Shown here one piece after another: positions 10,481-21,009 of a DNA stretch of 64,000 nucleotides. The stretch's first letter is position 1; each line of letters starts with the position of its first letter. The notes beneath the pieces are model-generated. The model was not told where the DNA came from. It did not search any database and was given only the letters and a program-made list of their open reading frames with translations. Made by a program: the position numbers and the translations under genes. The stretch is taken from assembly GCA_963513935.1 (NCBI GenBank), contig OY740766.1:30001-94000 (forward strand), written 5' to 3'. Source of the DNA: Aphrophora alni. Its lineage: Eukaryota; Arthropoda; Insecta; Hemiptera; Aphrophoridae.

Positions 10481-11431
10481 CTTTGCATTTTTCTATGAAT
10501 ATGCATTGGTTCATTTATTTTTTTTCATTTCCATTCTCTCTTACAAATTAAATTAGTCTCTTCAAATGAGAGATTGTCACTACATAGCAATCGTTTAGGA
10601 GAATAGAGGTTGTCAAAATAGTTTTGAAAATTTACAATGAGTCTTTTTCCCCAAAACTGATCATCAATTTCTTTAAATTGGAAAACAAACTTTGACCGTC
10701 AACATTTGCGGTCATACTAAAAATCCTCTTTAGTATGTAGGCATGTCTTTCAAGTGACGATAAAAATAATTTACTGGACAGTGTCGCAAGTCTTTTATCA
10801 ACCTTAACTCTAGAGTGATTTTGTTTAAGTAACCAAGTTAGGATGTTGGCAATGAGTCTTATTCTCAGGTTTTTAAAATATTTATAGAATAGGTATTGAG
10901 TACTCCGTATAATAGAGTACCGTACTTACTACGTCGGCCTCTGCATATTTTATTGTTAAGAAGATCTGATACCCATGTCCCAGTCACTTTTACAAGTTAG
11001 GTATTCACATACATTACCAGAAATTCTATGTTGATTTTACCTGCTGTAACCCAAACGCTAAAATTTCATTAAATCTGTTAATACTTTGGACAGTAATGTA
11101 CTGCACAGATTCTATACTACCTTTTTGTAAAACGGTAATAAAAGTATTTTACACAAATTAATTAATTCTCTTTTAGATTTTGGATATTGACACTTTTCTG
11201 ATTACTCAGTGGGCCACCCTGTGTAAATACATTATAATCTAAATGCAAAAAGTTCTTGCAGTTTTAAACAATACAAATTTTAAAAGCTGATGATTTTTAA
11301 ATCTAAAACACTTAAAGGAACAAATGAATGTCCCTCAGAGAACATATTTGGAAAAAAAACAATTAAAATTTACAAATTAAAAAGCATTGTTTTAAAAATA
11401 AGTATTTCTATTGTATCTAAAAATAAATGCA
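10481..11431. other. AT-rich, no gene seen
   Basis: No coding signal or recognisable element. Confidence 0.5.
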
Positions 11432-11584
11432 ATTCAAGGGTAAAATAAAGCAAAAGCTTAAAGTTTCAAATATTTATTAGTATAAATATACTATACTAAT
11501 ACTATTATAACCTATACTAATATATACTAATTATACTAATAAATATTTGAAACTTTAAGCTTTTGCTTTATTTTATCCTTGAAT
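11432..11584. repeat. Long inverted repeat (53-bp arms), MITE-like hairpin
   Basis: The arm at 11432-11484 and the arm at 11532-11584 are reverse complements with about one mismatch. The 47-base spacer is made of ATACTA-type repeats. The size and the AT-rich palindromic form suggest a foldback MITE. No autonomous partner or target duplication was identified. Confidence 0.85.
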
Positions 11585-12547
11585 ATGGAGTTTCAACAAG
11601 AAATATCTGCTATTACATTAAAGTTGATAAATGCAATTGCCGAGCGGGAATATACTCCACAGCCTTACGTAATAAAATTACAAATCTATTAACTAAAAAC
11701 TCTATAACTTGTTTTAATTATTTAAGTACAACAATCGGAAACCAAACAACTGAGTCTTAAATCAATTATTTACAGTGATTATTGCTAGTGCAAGCTTGGA
11801 CATATGAATATAGCAAGATCGTAATTCCATCATCACTATTTTTACTCTTTAGTTGGACAATATCAATATAACACACATAATGAGGGTTACACTTTGATAT
11901 CTTTGCTCTTATTTGTCTTTACATCTTGATTAACAGCTAAATCAACTAATAGGTCATTAGATTGAAAGCATTACTAGTTATCTTCATAAATTTCAAAATT
12001 TATCTTCCACATTAATGAATCCGGACATTAATTGTCACAATTATCAATCTACAGTCAATCCTCCTTTATATCAACCACCTAAATAAATCCCTTACGAAGA
12101 ATCATCCCGTCTAAATGATTGACTAAGCGGTCATGCTATGATTTTAAAATATACCGTTAATTATATATTTAACTAAATTGTCTATTATCTTGGAAATATA
12201 ATTGTTACTTCATTTTCATGGATACGTTTCTGATCTAGTTTTGCTCGTTAATAATTGCCTTTGTTATTAAGCATTTAGTTTTTCAGGCTACCTCTAGGTT
12301 TGGGCTTCATATCTTCATTGAATCATTTTTTAGGCCAAACCTTCATTTCAAATACTACCAATTAGTTCAGGTTAGGCCTAACATAAAATTATCAGACTAA
12401 TTTGATAATTGATGCTGATAAACCCAATCACCTGCTTTATCTGTTATTTTATGCAAATAGTTCCTATGCTAATAATAAATATAAAAATGGCTACAAATGG
12501 CATATGTAAAGCCTAATTCAAAATTTTAAAACTAATTTTTGTTGATA
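11585..12547. other. AT-rich, no gene seen
   Basis: The 65-codon frame reaching 11760 partly overlaps the hairpin arm and has no family features. Nothing else supported. Confidence 0.5.
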
Positions 12548-13446
12548 CAGTAAAACTTTGATAGTTTGACACTTTGTGGACTTAGGGGGTGTCAAAGTAT
12601 CAAAATGTTGAACTATAGAGAGTGTATTGGATATACACTAATAACACATAAAAAACATGACTTTTATAAGAAAATTGCACATATTTAATTAATACTGTAC
12701 AAAAGTAAACAATTAAACAAAAGTAAAAGTACAGTCGAGCCGTGTTTATCCAAGCCCCGAGTTCCGGGTTAACCGATGTAGTAAAAAAAATTCGGAAATT
12801 CCGATTATAAAAATAGAAATGGCGCACAAAGGAATGTTAAATGAGTTTCCATATTAACCGATGTGAATCCGAGTATTATGAAATTACAGAAAAATCACAT
12901 TTTTATTTTCATAATCATGCATAAAACTTCATTGATTTATTTATAGCTACCTGTAATAAAACTGTATACAATAGTACAGTTTTAAGAAGCTATAAAGATT
13001 TAAAATATAACACGGGAAAAATACTGCAGTTGTGAAGATCATTTTATTGGGTCCTGTAAAAAATAGTTTTGTTCATAGGAAACTATTGTCTTCAATTCTA
13101 GGAAATAATGTTGTTTCCATATTGAGACCTGTCATTTACACAAATAAAGCCCTACCCCTCATCTAAAATACTTACAGGCCAATGAGAAACATGTACATTG
13201 TGACATGTCAATCAACATCATAATGGGTTGTTTGCCTGCTAATATTTTTAGTCTGTATTAAACTTTGCGAGCGAGATTGTCATTATGAGTGGAAAAGGAT
13301 ACTGTATATGTATTCAATTTCTTTCATTTGAGTACAATATCAAACCTTTTTTGTTAATTTAACCCTGGAAGTGACAGAATGCTCAAACAGCACGCTTTGT
13401 GACGTGTATGGACAGGTTCATGTGTCGAAGTATCGAAGGTTTACTA
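12548..13446. mobile_element. pogo/Tigger-like non-autonomous element with a nested relative
   Basis: The left end starts CAGTAAAACTTTGATAGTTT and the right end, read in reverse complement, starts TAGTAAACCTTCGATACTTC. They match at 20 of 25 positions without gaps and are flanked by TA on both sides (12546-12547 and 13447-13448). Inside, at 12732, TA followed by CAGTCGAGCCGTGTTTATCC resembles the terminal sequence of another Tigger-like element, probably nested and truncated. No transposase frame remains. Confidence 0.6.
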
Positions 13447-14074
13447 TATTTCTATATTTACTGTATTCATAGGAATAAAGGTATCCACATTATTGTTAAT
13501 TATGTTGTTGTAATGTTATTTTTACTATATTAAATATAATATTTGAAGAAAATGTTAATAGTTTTTCATTAAATTGTTGGATGTTCGGATTGATTTTCTG
13601 ACTGTTGAGATTTTATCCCTCATAGACAGGATACAGTCCTTACGAGGAATCGTAGTTTCAATTGTATTTTTTCGTTTTGTATTATAATAATGGCTTGAAA
13701 ATAAAATTAAATAATATGTAAAACCGGCTGGACTGACAAATAATGAAACATATCTAGACAATGTAAATAAGAAATTTTTGTTCAAAGAATGGGGCTTCCC
13801 ATTTATTGTGTACACTGTGACTATTCTACTAAAAATATTCACAAATAAATACAATCTAAAATAACACAAAAGTTTGGATCGGTAAATCTGACCAAAAACT
13901 AGAATTTTTGATAATTAAAGTAATAGTTAGAAATACAATTTAATTTGTAAACGTTAAAAAATATCAATACTTTTAACATAAAGTAAGTAAATATCCAATC
14001 ACACTTTACAAATCTCACTCTATTTATCTTTCACACTAAATAACAATCTATGAACCCTACAGGTTAACCAACTC
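13447..14074. other. AT-rich; possible former 3' flank of the numb-like exon
   Basis: On the minus strand this lies just past the stop of the numb-like exon at 14075. A 104-codon minus frame (13555-13869) has no recognisable features. Confidence 0.4.
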
Positions 14075-14178
14075 TCACATTTGCACTTCAAATGCTTTAA
14101 CTGGTGTAGTCGAATTTCCCGATAGGAACGGTTAGTACTTCTCTGCTGTCCTTTATGTGAAGCAATCGCAGCCCACTC
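14075..14178 (-). pseudogene. numb: numb-like last exon, C-terminal end (downstream of insertion)
   Basis: The minus strand continues the exon interrupted by the LTR element at 14179. It reads tryptophan and then AAIA directly after the DPFDAE coded on the other side (19039-19100). A single-base loss then shifts the frame. In the shifted frame the text has an NPF-like position and ends KAFEVQM before a TGA at 14075-14077, matching the NPF and FEVQM-type C-terminus known for Numb proteins. Numb is a membrane-associated PTB adaptor that antagonises Notch; DPF and NPF motifs bind alpha-adaptin and EH-domain proteins. The indel, stops upstream and the insertion make this copy non-functional as it stands. 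Confidence 0.72.
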
Positions 14179-14376
14179 TGTTGTATATGTTAAGTAAAAG
14201 TATTAAATATGTAAAGGTTGCATCACTGCAGAGAGCAAGTTGTTGTGAGTTGTGAGTCAGTACATGGTCGTTGTATCTCAACACTCTTAACAGTATAATA
14301 AAGTGAACTTAATAATTAAATATGTAATTGTTCTAATTTTAAAACAAACATATCAATGTCACGAAGAGACATAACA
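14179..14376 (+). repeat. 5' LTR of Ty3/Gypsy element 2 (198 bp)
   Basis: It starts TGTTGTATATG and ends ACATAACA. As far as I can read it is identical over all 198 bases to the LTR at 18841-19038. CACTC is duplicated on both sides of the element (14174-14178 and 19039-19043). An AATAAAG-type signal lies in the middle. Confidence 0.96.
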
Positions 14377-14393
14377 TGGCGCTGCGGAAGAAG
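14377..14393 (+). promoter_or_regulatory. Primer binding site of element 2
   Basis: TGGCGCTGCGGAAGAAG follows the LTR directly and starts with the TGG expected to pair with a tRNA CCA end. I could not assign the tRNA with confidence. Confidence 0.65.
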
Positions 14394-14513
14394 AGCTTAA
14401 GTGTGTTCAAGTGAAGTTGATGGAAAAAAAAAAAAAAAAAAATCGACTTTAGGTAACCTAAAACAAAAAATGCATGTGGTCGAGTGAAAAAGTGAATTGT
14501 GTTTTATAATAAA

Positions 14514-16895
14514 ATGGAGTTTAAACCTCCTTCGTCTTTAAAATTGGACGGTAATTTAAAAGAAAACTTCAGAAGATTTAAACAAAACTTTTTAATATAC
14601 ATGAAAGCTGCTGGACATGAATCTAAAGACTCTGATGTAAAAGCTGCCATATTACTTAATGTAATAGGTGAGGAAGCTGTAGACCTATTTGACACATTTA
14701 ATTTAAAAGAAACCGATAAAAAAGACTATGAAAAAGTGCTATGTTCATTTCAAGAATATGCTAACCCCAAAACGAATGTTGTTGTAGAACGGTTTAAGTT
14801 TAATTCTAGGTGTCAACAAAACGGTGAACCACTAAATAGTTTTCTTACTGATTTAAAGAAGTTAATTAAATCTTGTGAATTCGGAGATCAAACTGATAGC
14901 CTATTAAGGGATAGAATTATCTTAGGCATAGAAGATAGTAGTCTCCAAGAAAGAATGTTGCGAGAAGACAACTTAAGCCTGGAAAAGACAATTCACATCT
15001 GTAGGGCGACAGAAACAGGAAAACGCCAAGCAGAGACCATCCAAGGCCGAGATGGAACACAAGCTACTGTAATCAACTCAGTCTACCAAAAATCTTCAAG
15101 GAAAGAAGGGCCGAAAATAAGTAAGACAGATTGTAAAGGAAGCCGGAAGGTAGGACCACGCTTTGAAGATTCTAGACCTAAGCCTAAAAGTAATTCAAAG
15201 ACTAATAAATTTAAAGATAGAACTGTACCATATTTATGTAAAAAGTGTGGTAAGACACATTTACCAGCTAATTGTCCTGCTTATGGGAAACGTTGCAATA
15301 AGTGCAACACACTAAATCATTTTGCTGTAGGATGTAAAATAAAAAATATTAGGGTGCTAAAAATGCCTGACAACTTAGATAGAGATGCCAGTATTGAAAA
15401 TTTTGTTGTAAATAATATAAATATTAAAAGACATAAGGAGACAAATCAGTGGTATGAGAATGTACTTATTAATGATAAGACTAAACTAAGATTAAAATTG
15501 GATACAGGGGCTGAAGTAAATGTATTGCCATTACAAGTATATAAGAAATTACAGAGTAACGTTAGGTTAGAACCTACCAGAATAATATTAGAAGCTTATG
15601 GGGGAACAAAAATACAGACTGTAGGTAAAACTGTATTGAACTGTAAAACAAAAAATGCTTGTAGTAAAATTGAATTTGTTGTGGTGAACACTAAACAATG
15701 TAATACTGGTATTTTAGGATTAGATAGTTGTACTAAACTTAAATTGATTAGTAGAATAAGTGAAATAGGCATAACAGTAGGCAAAGATGAGTTTATAGAA
15801 CAAAACAAAGAATTATTTACCGGATTAGGTAAATTTAATATTAAATGCCATTTAGACTTAAAACCTAATGTCAGCGTAACGATAAAGCCGCCTAGACGAA
15901 TTCCTCTAGTGCTGCGAACAAAAGTTAAAGAAAGTCTAGATAGATTAGAAAAGGAAGGTATAATTAAAAAGTATGAGAATCCTACAAGCTTTGTTAGTAA
16001 TTTAGTAATAGTAGAGAAACCAGATGGAAAGGTTAGGTTATGCATAGATCCACAAGATTTAAATAAAGCCACTAAAAGTAAACCACATTTAATTCCATCA
16101 TTACAAGAAATTTCACATAAATTATGTAATAAGAATATTTTTACTGTACTAGATTTAAAAGAGGGATTTTACCAGATAGAACTAGATGAAGAATCATCTA
16201 AGCATTGTGCTTTTAGTACACCATTTGGTACTTATAGATATTTGAGACTTCCTTTCGGGCTTAAAATAAGTCCTGAATTTTTTCAAAGTAATAATGAAAA
16301 AAATTTTGGGGACATAAAAGGCGTAATAATATACTTTGATGATCTGCTGATAGCGGCGGAAAATGAAAAAGAACATGATGCAATTCATGCAATTCTCAGA
16401 CAAGTCATTAATAGGGCTAGGAAACTTAATATTAAATTTAATCAAAGCAAATTACAATATAAAGTAAATGAAGTCAAATATTTGGGACACAGGTTTAATA
16501 AAACAGGAAAAAGTCCAGACCCAGATCGAGTTAAAGCTATTAGTGCTGTAAAAAGTCCTAAGTGTAAGAAAGAATTACAGCGTATAATTGGGTTATTTAA
16601 TTATTTAAGGGACTTCATCCCTAATATGGCAAACCTAACAGGGTCATTAAGAGCCTTGCTAAAGAAAAACACAGAGTTTTGCTGGTTGCCTATACATGAA
16701 AAACAATTAACCGATCTTAAACAAATAATAGTGAAAGCTCCCGTTTTAAGTAATTTTGATGAATCCAAAACAATTGTTTTGCAATGTGATAGTTCTAAGG
16801 ACGGGATGGGATTTGTACTATTGCAAGATAGTAAACCTGTTGCGTATGGCTCAAGAAGCCTTACAGAAACACAAAAAAATATATTCTCAATGTGA
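14514..16895 (+). CDS. Gag-Pol of Ty3/Gypsy element 2: Gag, protease, RT, start of RNase H
   Basis: I place the start at the ATG at 14514 (AAAATGGAG). The Gag part, ~250 residues, resembles Mag-like Gypsy Gags and ends in two zinc knuckles of C-X2-C-X4-H-X4-C form (around 15237-15335). The protease motif DTGAEVNVLP lies near 15502. The RT includes RLCIDPQDLN, a PFGLK segment and the YFDD catalytic box near 16332. RNase H starts with a CDSSKDG stretch near 16786. The frame ends at 16895 just after a run of seven A at about 16870, and the rest of RNase H continues in the next frame. Gag and Pol share one frame, so no gag-pol frameshift is needed here. The break in RNase H would leave the element without integrase unless ribosomes slip on the A run. 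Confidence 0.93.
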   Translation: MEFKPPSSLKLDGNLKENFRRFKQNFLIYMKAAGHESKDSDVKAAILLNVIGEEAVDLFDTFNLKETDKKDYEKVLCSFQEYANPKTNVVVERFKFNSRCQQNGEPLNSFLTDLKKLIKSCEFGDQTDSLLRDRIILGIEDSSLQERMLREDNLSLEKTIHICRATETGKRQAETIQGRDGTQATVINSVYQKSSRKEGPKISKTDCKGSRKVGPRFEDSRPKPKSNSKTNKFKDRTVPYLCKKCGKTHLPANCPAYGKRCNKCNTLNHFAVGCKIKNIRVLKMPDNLDRDASIENFVVNNINIKRHKETNQWYENVLINDKTKLRLKLDTGAEVNVLPLQVYKKLQSNVRLEPTRIILEAYGGTKIQTVGKTVLNCKTKNACSKIEFVVVNTKQCNTGILGLDSCTKLKLISRISEIGITVGKDEFIEQNKELFTGLGKFNIKCHLDLKPNVSVTIKPPRRIPLVLRTKVKESLDRLEKEGIIKKYENPTSFVSNLVIVEKPDGKVRLCIDPQDLNKATKSKPHLIPSLQEISHKLCNKNIFTVLDLKEGFYQIELDEESSKHCAFSTPFGTYRYLRLPFGLKISPEFFQSNNEKNFGDIKGVIIYFDDLLIAAENEKEHDAIHAILRQVINRARKLNIKFNQSKLQYKVNEVKYLGHRFNKTGKSPDPDRVKAISAVKSPKCKKELQRIIGLFNYLRDFIPNMANLTGSLRALLKKNTEFCWLPIHEKQLTDLKQIIVKAPVLSNFDESKTIVLQCDSSKDGMGFVLLQDSKPVAYGSRSLTETQKNIFSM

Positions 16896-18546
16896 GAAAG
16901 AAATGTTAAGTATTGTGGAAGCTACTAAAAAAATTCATAATTTTATCTATGGTAGAAAAATTGAAGTACTGACAGATCATAGGCCAATAGTTTCTATAAT
17001 GAAAAAAAGTATATCTAGTATTAATAGTACACGATTGCAAAGAATGTGTCTTAAACTATTAAAGTATAGATTAAGTGTAAAATATCTACCAGGCAAGCTA
17101 ATGTATGTAGCTGACTTATTATCCAGATCATATGTAAAAGATAAAGTTTTTGATGATCCTGATTTAGATGAAGTTGTACATAGTTTAACGAAATATGCAC
17201 AAGTATCTGATGATAGAATATTAGAAATAAGGAATGAAACTAAAAGTGACAGTACTTTAAAGTGCTTAATTAAGACTATTACAGAGGGTTGGCCAGATAA
17301 CAAAAAAGATGTACCTGAAAATATCAAATTTTATTATCAAATGCAAGATAGGTTGTGTGTAGAAGATGACATAGTATTTCTAGATCATAGGATAGTTGTT
17401 CCAGTAAGTCTAAGAAATAAAATATTAAGTTTGTTACATGAATCACACATGGGGATAGAAAAAACAAAATTAAGGGCTCGTCAAACAGTATATTGGCCGA
17501 ATATTAATTTAGATATAGAAAAACATGTAAGTAAATGTAGTATTTGTGAAAGATATAGGAATAACAACACTAAAGAACCATTACTTTCACATCCAATACC
17601 AAACTTACCATTTGAAAAAGTTGGAGTTGATTTATTAGAATGTAAAGGTAAAGCTTATATAGTTTTGATAGATTACTACTCTAAATGGATAGAGTTACTA
17701 GAGTTAAAAAATATGCAATCTGATGAAGTGATTGAAAAGCTAAGAATAATATTCTCAAATCATGGGATCCCTAAAATAGTTTGTAGCGATAACATGCCAT
17801 TTGGTTCTTATAGTTTTAAAAATTTTGCAAAGGAAATGAATTTTCAATTTTGTTATAGTAGTCCTAGATACCCTAAGTCTAATGGGATGGCTGAAAGAGC
17901 AGTTCAAATAGTAAAGAATATTCTAAAGAAGAGTAGGACTAAAATTGATGTTTTGACAGCTCTGTTAAATTATAGAACCACACCTGTCAAAAGTACGGGA
18001 CTAGCACCTTCTCAAATGCTAATGGGTAGAATATTGCGAACTAAAATTCCAATATATGATAAAAACTTAAAACCTCGAATAGAAGAGGAAGTAAAAGAAT
18101 TATTGTTAAAAGCTAAACAAAAATCAGAAAAGTACTATAATAAAAATTCAAGAACTAGAGCAGTTGAATATAAAATTCCTAGTAATGTAGTATATAGGAA
18201 TAAAGGGATATGGGAACCCGCACAGGTGGTAAGAGAAGATACTAGTCCACGTTCTTATATAATTAAAAATGAGAACAACGTAGAGTTGCGTAGAAATTCA
18301 CATCATTTGAGGCCATCGAAGAATAGTCCTCAATTTAAAAGTAACATTGATGAACACTATGTAGAAAAATCACCAATTAATGATCAATGTAGGATAATAA
18401 CCGGACAAGACAATAATGTAAGAACAGCTAAAATGCAAGGTGCTAATAAAAATAATAATAACAATTCCAATAATAATAATAACAAGGGTCAATTATATAA
18501 AACAAGAAGTGGAAGAGTCGTAAAACCACCCACTAAATTTGAATAA
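16873..18546 (+). CDS. Rest of Pol of element 2: RNase H end and integrase
   Basis: This continues Pol after the A-run shift. It opens with the RNase H helix (EKEMLSIVEATKKIHNF) and the TDHRPI motif, then an ADLLSR end. The integrase has an H-X3-H zinc half (HESHMGIEKTK) and C-X2-C (CSICERY) half. The DDE core shows GVDLLE, CSDNMPFGS and YPKSNGMAERA. The usual SDNGPQF is altered to SDNMPF but the Asp is kept. The C-terminal part has a GIWEPAQVV segment and HHLRPSK, typical of Gypsy integrases, then an Asn-run and a KTRSGRVVKPP tail. No stop lies inside. The exact join with the previous frame is not resolvable beyond the A run. Confidence 0.92.
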   Translation, partial: KKIYSQCEKEMLSIVEATKKIHNFIYGRKIEVLTDHRPIVSIMKKSISSINSTRLQRMCLKLLKYRLSVKYLPGKLMYVADLLSRSYVKDKVFDDPDLDEVVHSLTKYAQVSDDRILEIRNETKSDSTLKCLIKTITEGWPDNKKDVPENIKFYYQMQDRLCVEDDIVFLDHRIVVPVSLRNKILSLLHESHMGIEKTKLRARQTVYWPNINLDIEKHVSKCSICERYRNNNTKEPLLSHPIPNLPFEKVGVDLLECKGKAYIVLIDYYSKWIELLELKNMQSDEVIEKLRIIFSNHGIPKIVCSDNMPFGSYSFKNFAKEMNFQFCYSSPRYPKSNGMAERAVQIVKNILKKSRTKIDVLTALLNYRTTPVKSTGLAPSQMLMGRILRTKIPIYDKNLKPRIEEEVKELLLKAKQKSEKYYNKNSRTRAVEYKIPSNVVYRNKGIWEPAQVVREDTSPRSYIIKNENNVELRRNSHHLRPSKNSPQFKSNIDEHYVEKSPINDQCRIITGQDNNVRTAKMQGANKNNNNNSNNNNNKGQLYKTRSGRVVKPPTKFE

Positions 18547-18550
18547 CTTG

Positions 18551-18840
18551 TTTAAGGATAAAAATTGTTTGTAAAAGAAGGAGATGTTAATTTAAATTGT
18601 TTTGTAGTAAATTCTTTAAGGATAAAAATTGTTTGTAAAAGAAGGAAATGTTAATTTAAATTGTTTTGTAGTAAATTCTTTAAGGATAAAAAATTGTTTG
18701 TAAAAGAAGGAAATGTTAATTTAAATTGTTTTGTAGTAAATTCTTTAAGGATAAAAATTGTTTGTAAAAGAAGGAGATGTTAATTTAAATTGTTTTGTAG
18801 TAAATTCTTTAAGGATAAAAATTGTTGTAAAAGAAGGAGA
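18551..18840 (+). repeat. 64-bp tandem repeats each containing a polypurine tract
   Basis: Units begin TTTAAGGATAAAAATTG at 18551, 18615, 18679, 18744 and 18808. Each carries AAAAGAAGGARA followed by TGTT. In the last unit that same tract abuts the TGTT that opens the LTR, so it is the functional polypurine tract (18829-18840). There are thus four complete units plus a half unit. Confidence 0.92.
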
Positions 18841-19038
18841 TGTTGTATATGTTAAGTAAAAGTATTAAATATGTAAAGGTTGCATCACTGCAGAGAGCAA
18901 GTTGTTGTGAGTTGTGAGTCAGTACATGGTCGTTGTATCTCAACACTCTTAACAGTATAATAAAGTGAACTTAATAATTAAATATGTAATTGTTCTAATT
19001 TTAAAACAAACATATCAATGTCACGAAGAGACATAACA
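18841..19038 (+). repeat. 3' LTR of Ty3/Gypsy element 2 (198 bp)
   Basis: Identical by reading to 14179-14376. It is followed by CACTC, the second copy of the target duplication. Confidence 0.96.
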
Positions 19039-19043
19039 CACTC
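19039..19043. repeat. Target-site duplication CACTC
   Basis: The same five bases precede the 5' LTR at 14174-14178. Five bases is the standard for Ty3/Gypsy integrases. Confidence 0.93.
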
Positions 19044-19418
19044 TGCATCAAAAGGATCTGATATCCCATTAGCATTATGATGAAAATAATAAGATTTCCG
19101 CTAAGCTTAATGAATGTGCACATGATGATGTGAAAGTAAAGGCACTCTACGAGGCGGTGTCGGTGAATTTCCTGCTAGCGTGATGGCAGTGACTTGGCCT
19201 AACCATTGTTCATGTTGTGGTAAATCACAAACGGTAGGTAGCGAGGATGCTGGTAGAGGTGGAATAGCAGGCGGCGTGGGGGTGCTCCTTGTGCAAGGGG
19301 AGAAGAGGATGGCCATTGATTATCCCCACCACGACCGACACCGTTGTTGTTGTTGTTATTGTTGATATTTCATAGAGTCAATTTTGGCAATAAAACTTTC
19401 GCTGGTTTGTACTTTTTT
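19039..19418 (-). pseudogene. numb: numb-like last exon, upstream part, with in-frame stops
   Basis: On the minus strand a good acceptor (TTTTTGTTTCAG, AG at 19419-19420) precedes an exon whose first frame reads KKVQTSESFIAKIDSMKYQQ. A glutamine run follows, then a proline-rich segment (PTPPAIPPLP), LPQHEQWLGQV, PTPPRR, a histidine-rich stretch, and SDPFDAE at the insertion point. The order of proline-rich region, DPF and the NPF/FEVQM end (14075-14178) is that of Numb. All of this stays in one frame but has stops at 19356-19358, 19320-19322, 19107-19109 and 19101-19103. The retained acceptor argues against a processed retrocopy. A decayed paralogue, or a haplotype-specific null, are both possible. 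Assignment is from motif memory. Confidence 0.7.
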
Positions 19419-19429
19419 CTGAAACAAAA

Positions 19430-20480
19430 ATAAAATATATGGTAACAGATTAATTGTTACTCTTAATTTACAGTAACAGATGTTGACATATACAAAACTT
19501 AATTTTTTGTCAGTTTTCCCTGTCCATTAAAGTTAGATTGACCAATTGTTACTACTGCAATTCATCAAATAAGATCAATCAAGGCAAGAAACCGTCTTCC
19601 TTATGAATGGTGTCTATTAAATATTGAGACTATGTTTTTATCTCTTAGAGAAAGCAGAGAGAACTGATTGGCTCTTTTACAGAGTCCTAAGACGTGTCTG
19701 AAACCTGAATGACAAATATCAACAACCTGTGTCATTTATTTGATTATGAGTAATTGTTTAGTGCAGTTGTGTGCCGGAATAATGCTAAGTTTATAAGTTT
19801 AGTAACCTGACTTACGAGGAAGACATATATATCTCATACACATGTGTTTGAGTGGCAGAAAAAATTCAGTGAACGGTGTCAGAACATGAAAGACGATGAA
19901 CATCCTGTACAACCATCCACTTAAAGAACTGGAGAAAATGTAGACTAAATTAGCTACATTGTTTGAGAAGACTGCCAATTTAGTGTCAGAATGTTAGATG
20001 GAACCTCATTGATAAAACACATTGAGGATCTCAATACAAAACAAGATCTTACACCAGACTAAAAACACTTGGGGAAATTAGCTATTATATTACAGTAACT
20101 TATGTCAATCTCAAACTTCTGCAAAAAGTCACCACTTCCGATGAAACCTGCATCTTCCAGTATGAACTCAGAGACAAAACAAAGGTCAATGCACTGGAAA
20201 ACACTGTCATAAATATAAATTAAAAGCTATGCTCATTGTGTTTTTTATACCAAGAGAGTAATTTTGGAAGAATGACTCCCAGAAGACACAAAAATGAACT
20301 AGTTTTACTTTATGGAAATTTTGACAGACTGATTCTGAAAAATAAAAACAGAACTGTGAAAAAATGGTTTCATTCTTCATCACTTCAAAACTGGGCATGG
20401 TGTAGTGGTTATACCTTCTTCTTGTACTCTTTCCACTATTGAAAGGTTTTCAGATAAGCATAACTAAATTATGGTATGAA
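19430..20480 (+). pseudogene. Decayed mariner-type transposase, copy 2
   Basis: Around 19850-19990 broken frames read a tryptophan-containing helix-turn-helix region (FEWQKKFSE) followed by SVRMLDGTS, like the linker of mariner transposases. At 20170-20190 TKQRS.HWK-like text and at 20225-20255 AMLIVFF match the DDE-domain landmarks. Sequence before the frame (GTGTCTATTAAAT, GTGTCTGA, CATTGTTTAGAGCAG-like blocks) is shared with copy 1 at 7380-8300, so both belong to one family. Numerous stops. Confidence 0.65.
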
Positions 20481-21009
20481 TGTAAATCGTTTTCATTCCA
20501 GAGGCCAATACCCAGGGTTTTCTGTGTAGCTTGCTAATATTGTTTTCTCTTGGGAAACTTAAGTTGAACAACCGTTCTGCCTTTACATGTGCAAGTTGTT
20601 ACTTGAGACTGTTCTGCAGATGTGTTATTATTTTTATACTATCAGAGATCATTATTTTTTAATATATCACTGACAGGTGTTACAAGGATATCTAAGGGTA
20701 AGAGGATGAGAATTTTGTATGGCTAACAACAGAAAGTGGTGTACTAAGGCATAGAACTAAGAAATTACAATCATGTTTTAATGGGGGAAATTGCAGAGGA
20801 ATACTTTATAAAATTATATCTAGTAAATATGATAGACAGGAAATTAAAAGATGCTGGTGAAGAGATGTAAATGTACTTTGGACATATATCATAATAAGAT
20901 GGAAATTTTATAGGTTAACAACGGATTTATCAAGCCCCTACAATTCTAAAAGTGCAGCAACCCTCACAACACTAAAGTAATGCGAAATACTGGAAGTAAT
21001 AACGGAGAA
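20481..21009. other. No gene seen
   Basis: AT-rich, stops in all frames, no family motif. Confidence 0.5.

Noticed and set aside
14075..14178. Host sequence next to element 2 taken as ordinary intergenic DNA
   Set aside because: Joining the text across the CACTC duplication gives one numb-like exon, so I report it as a pseudogene instead.
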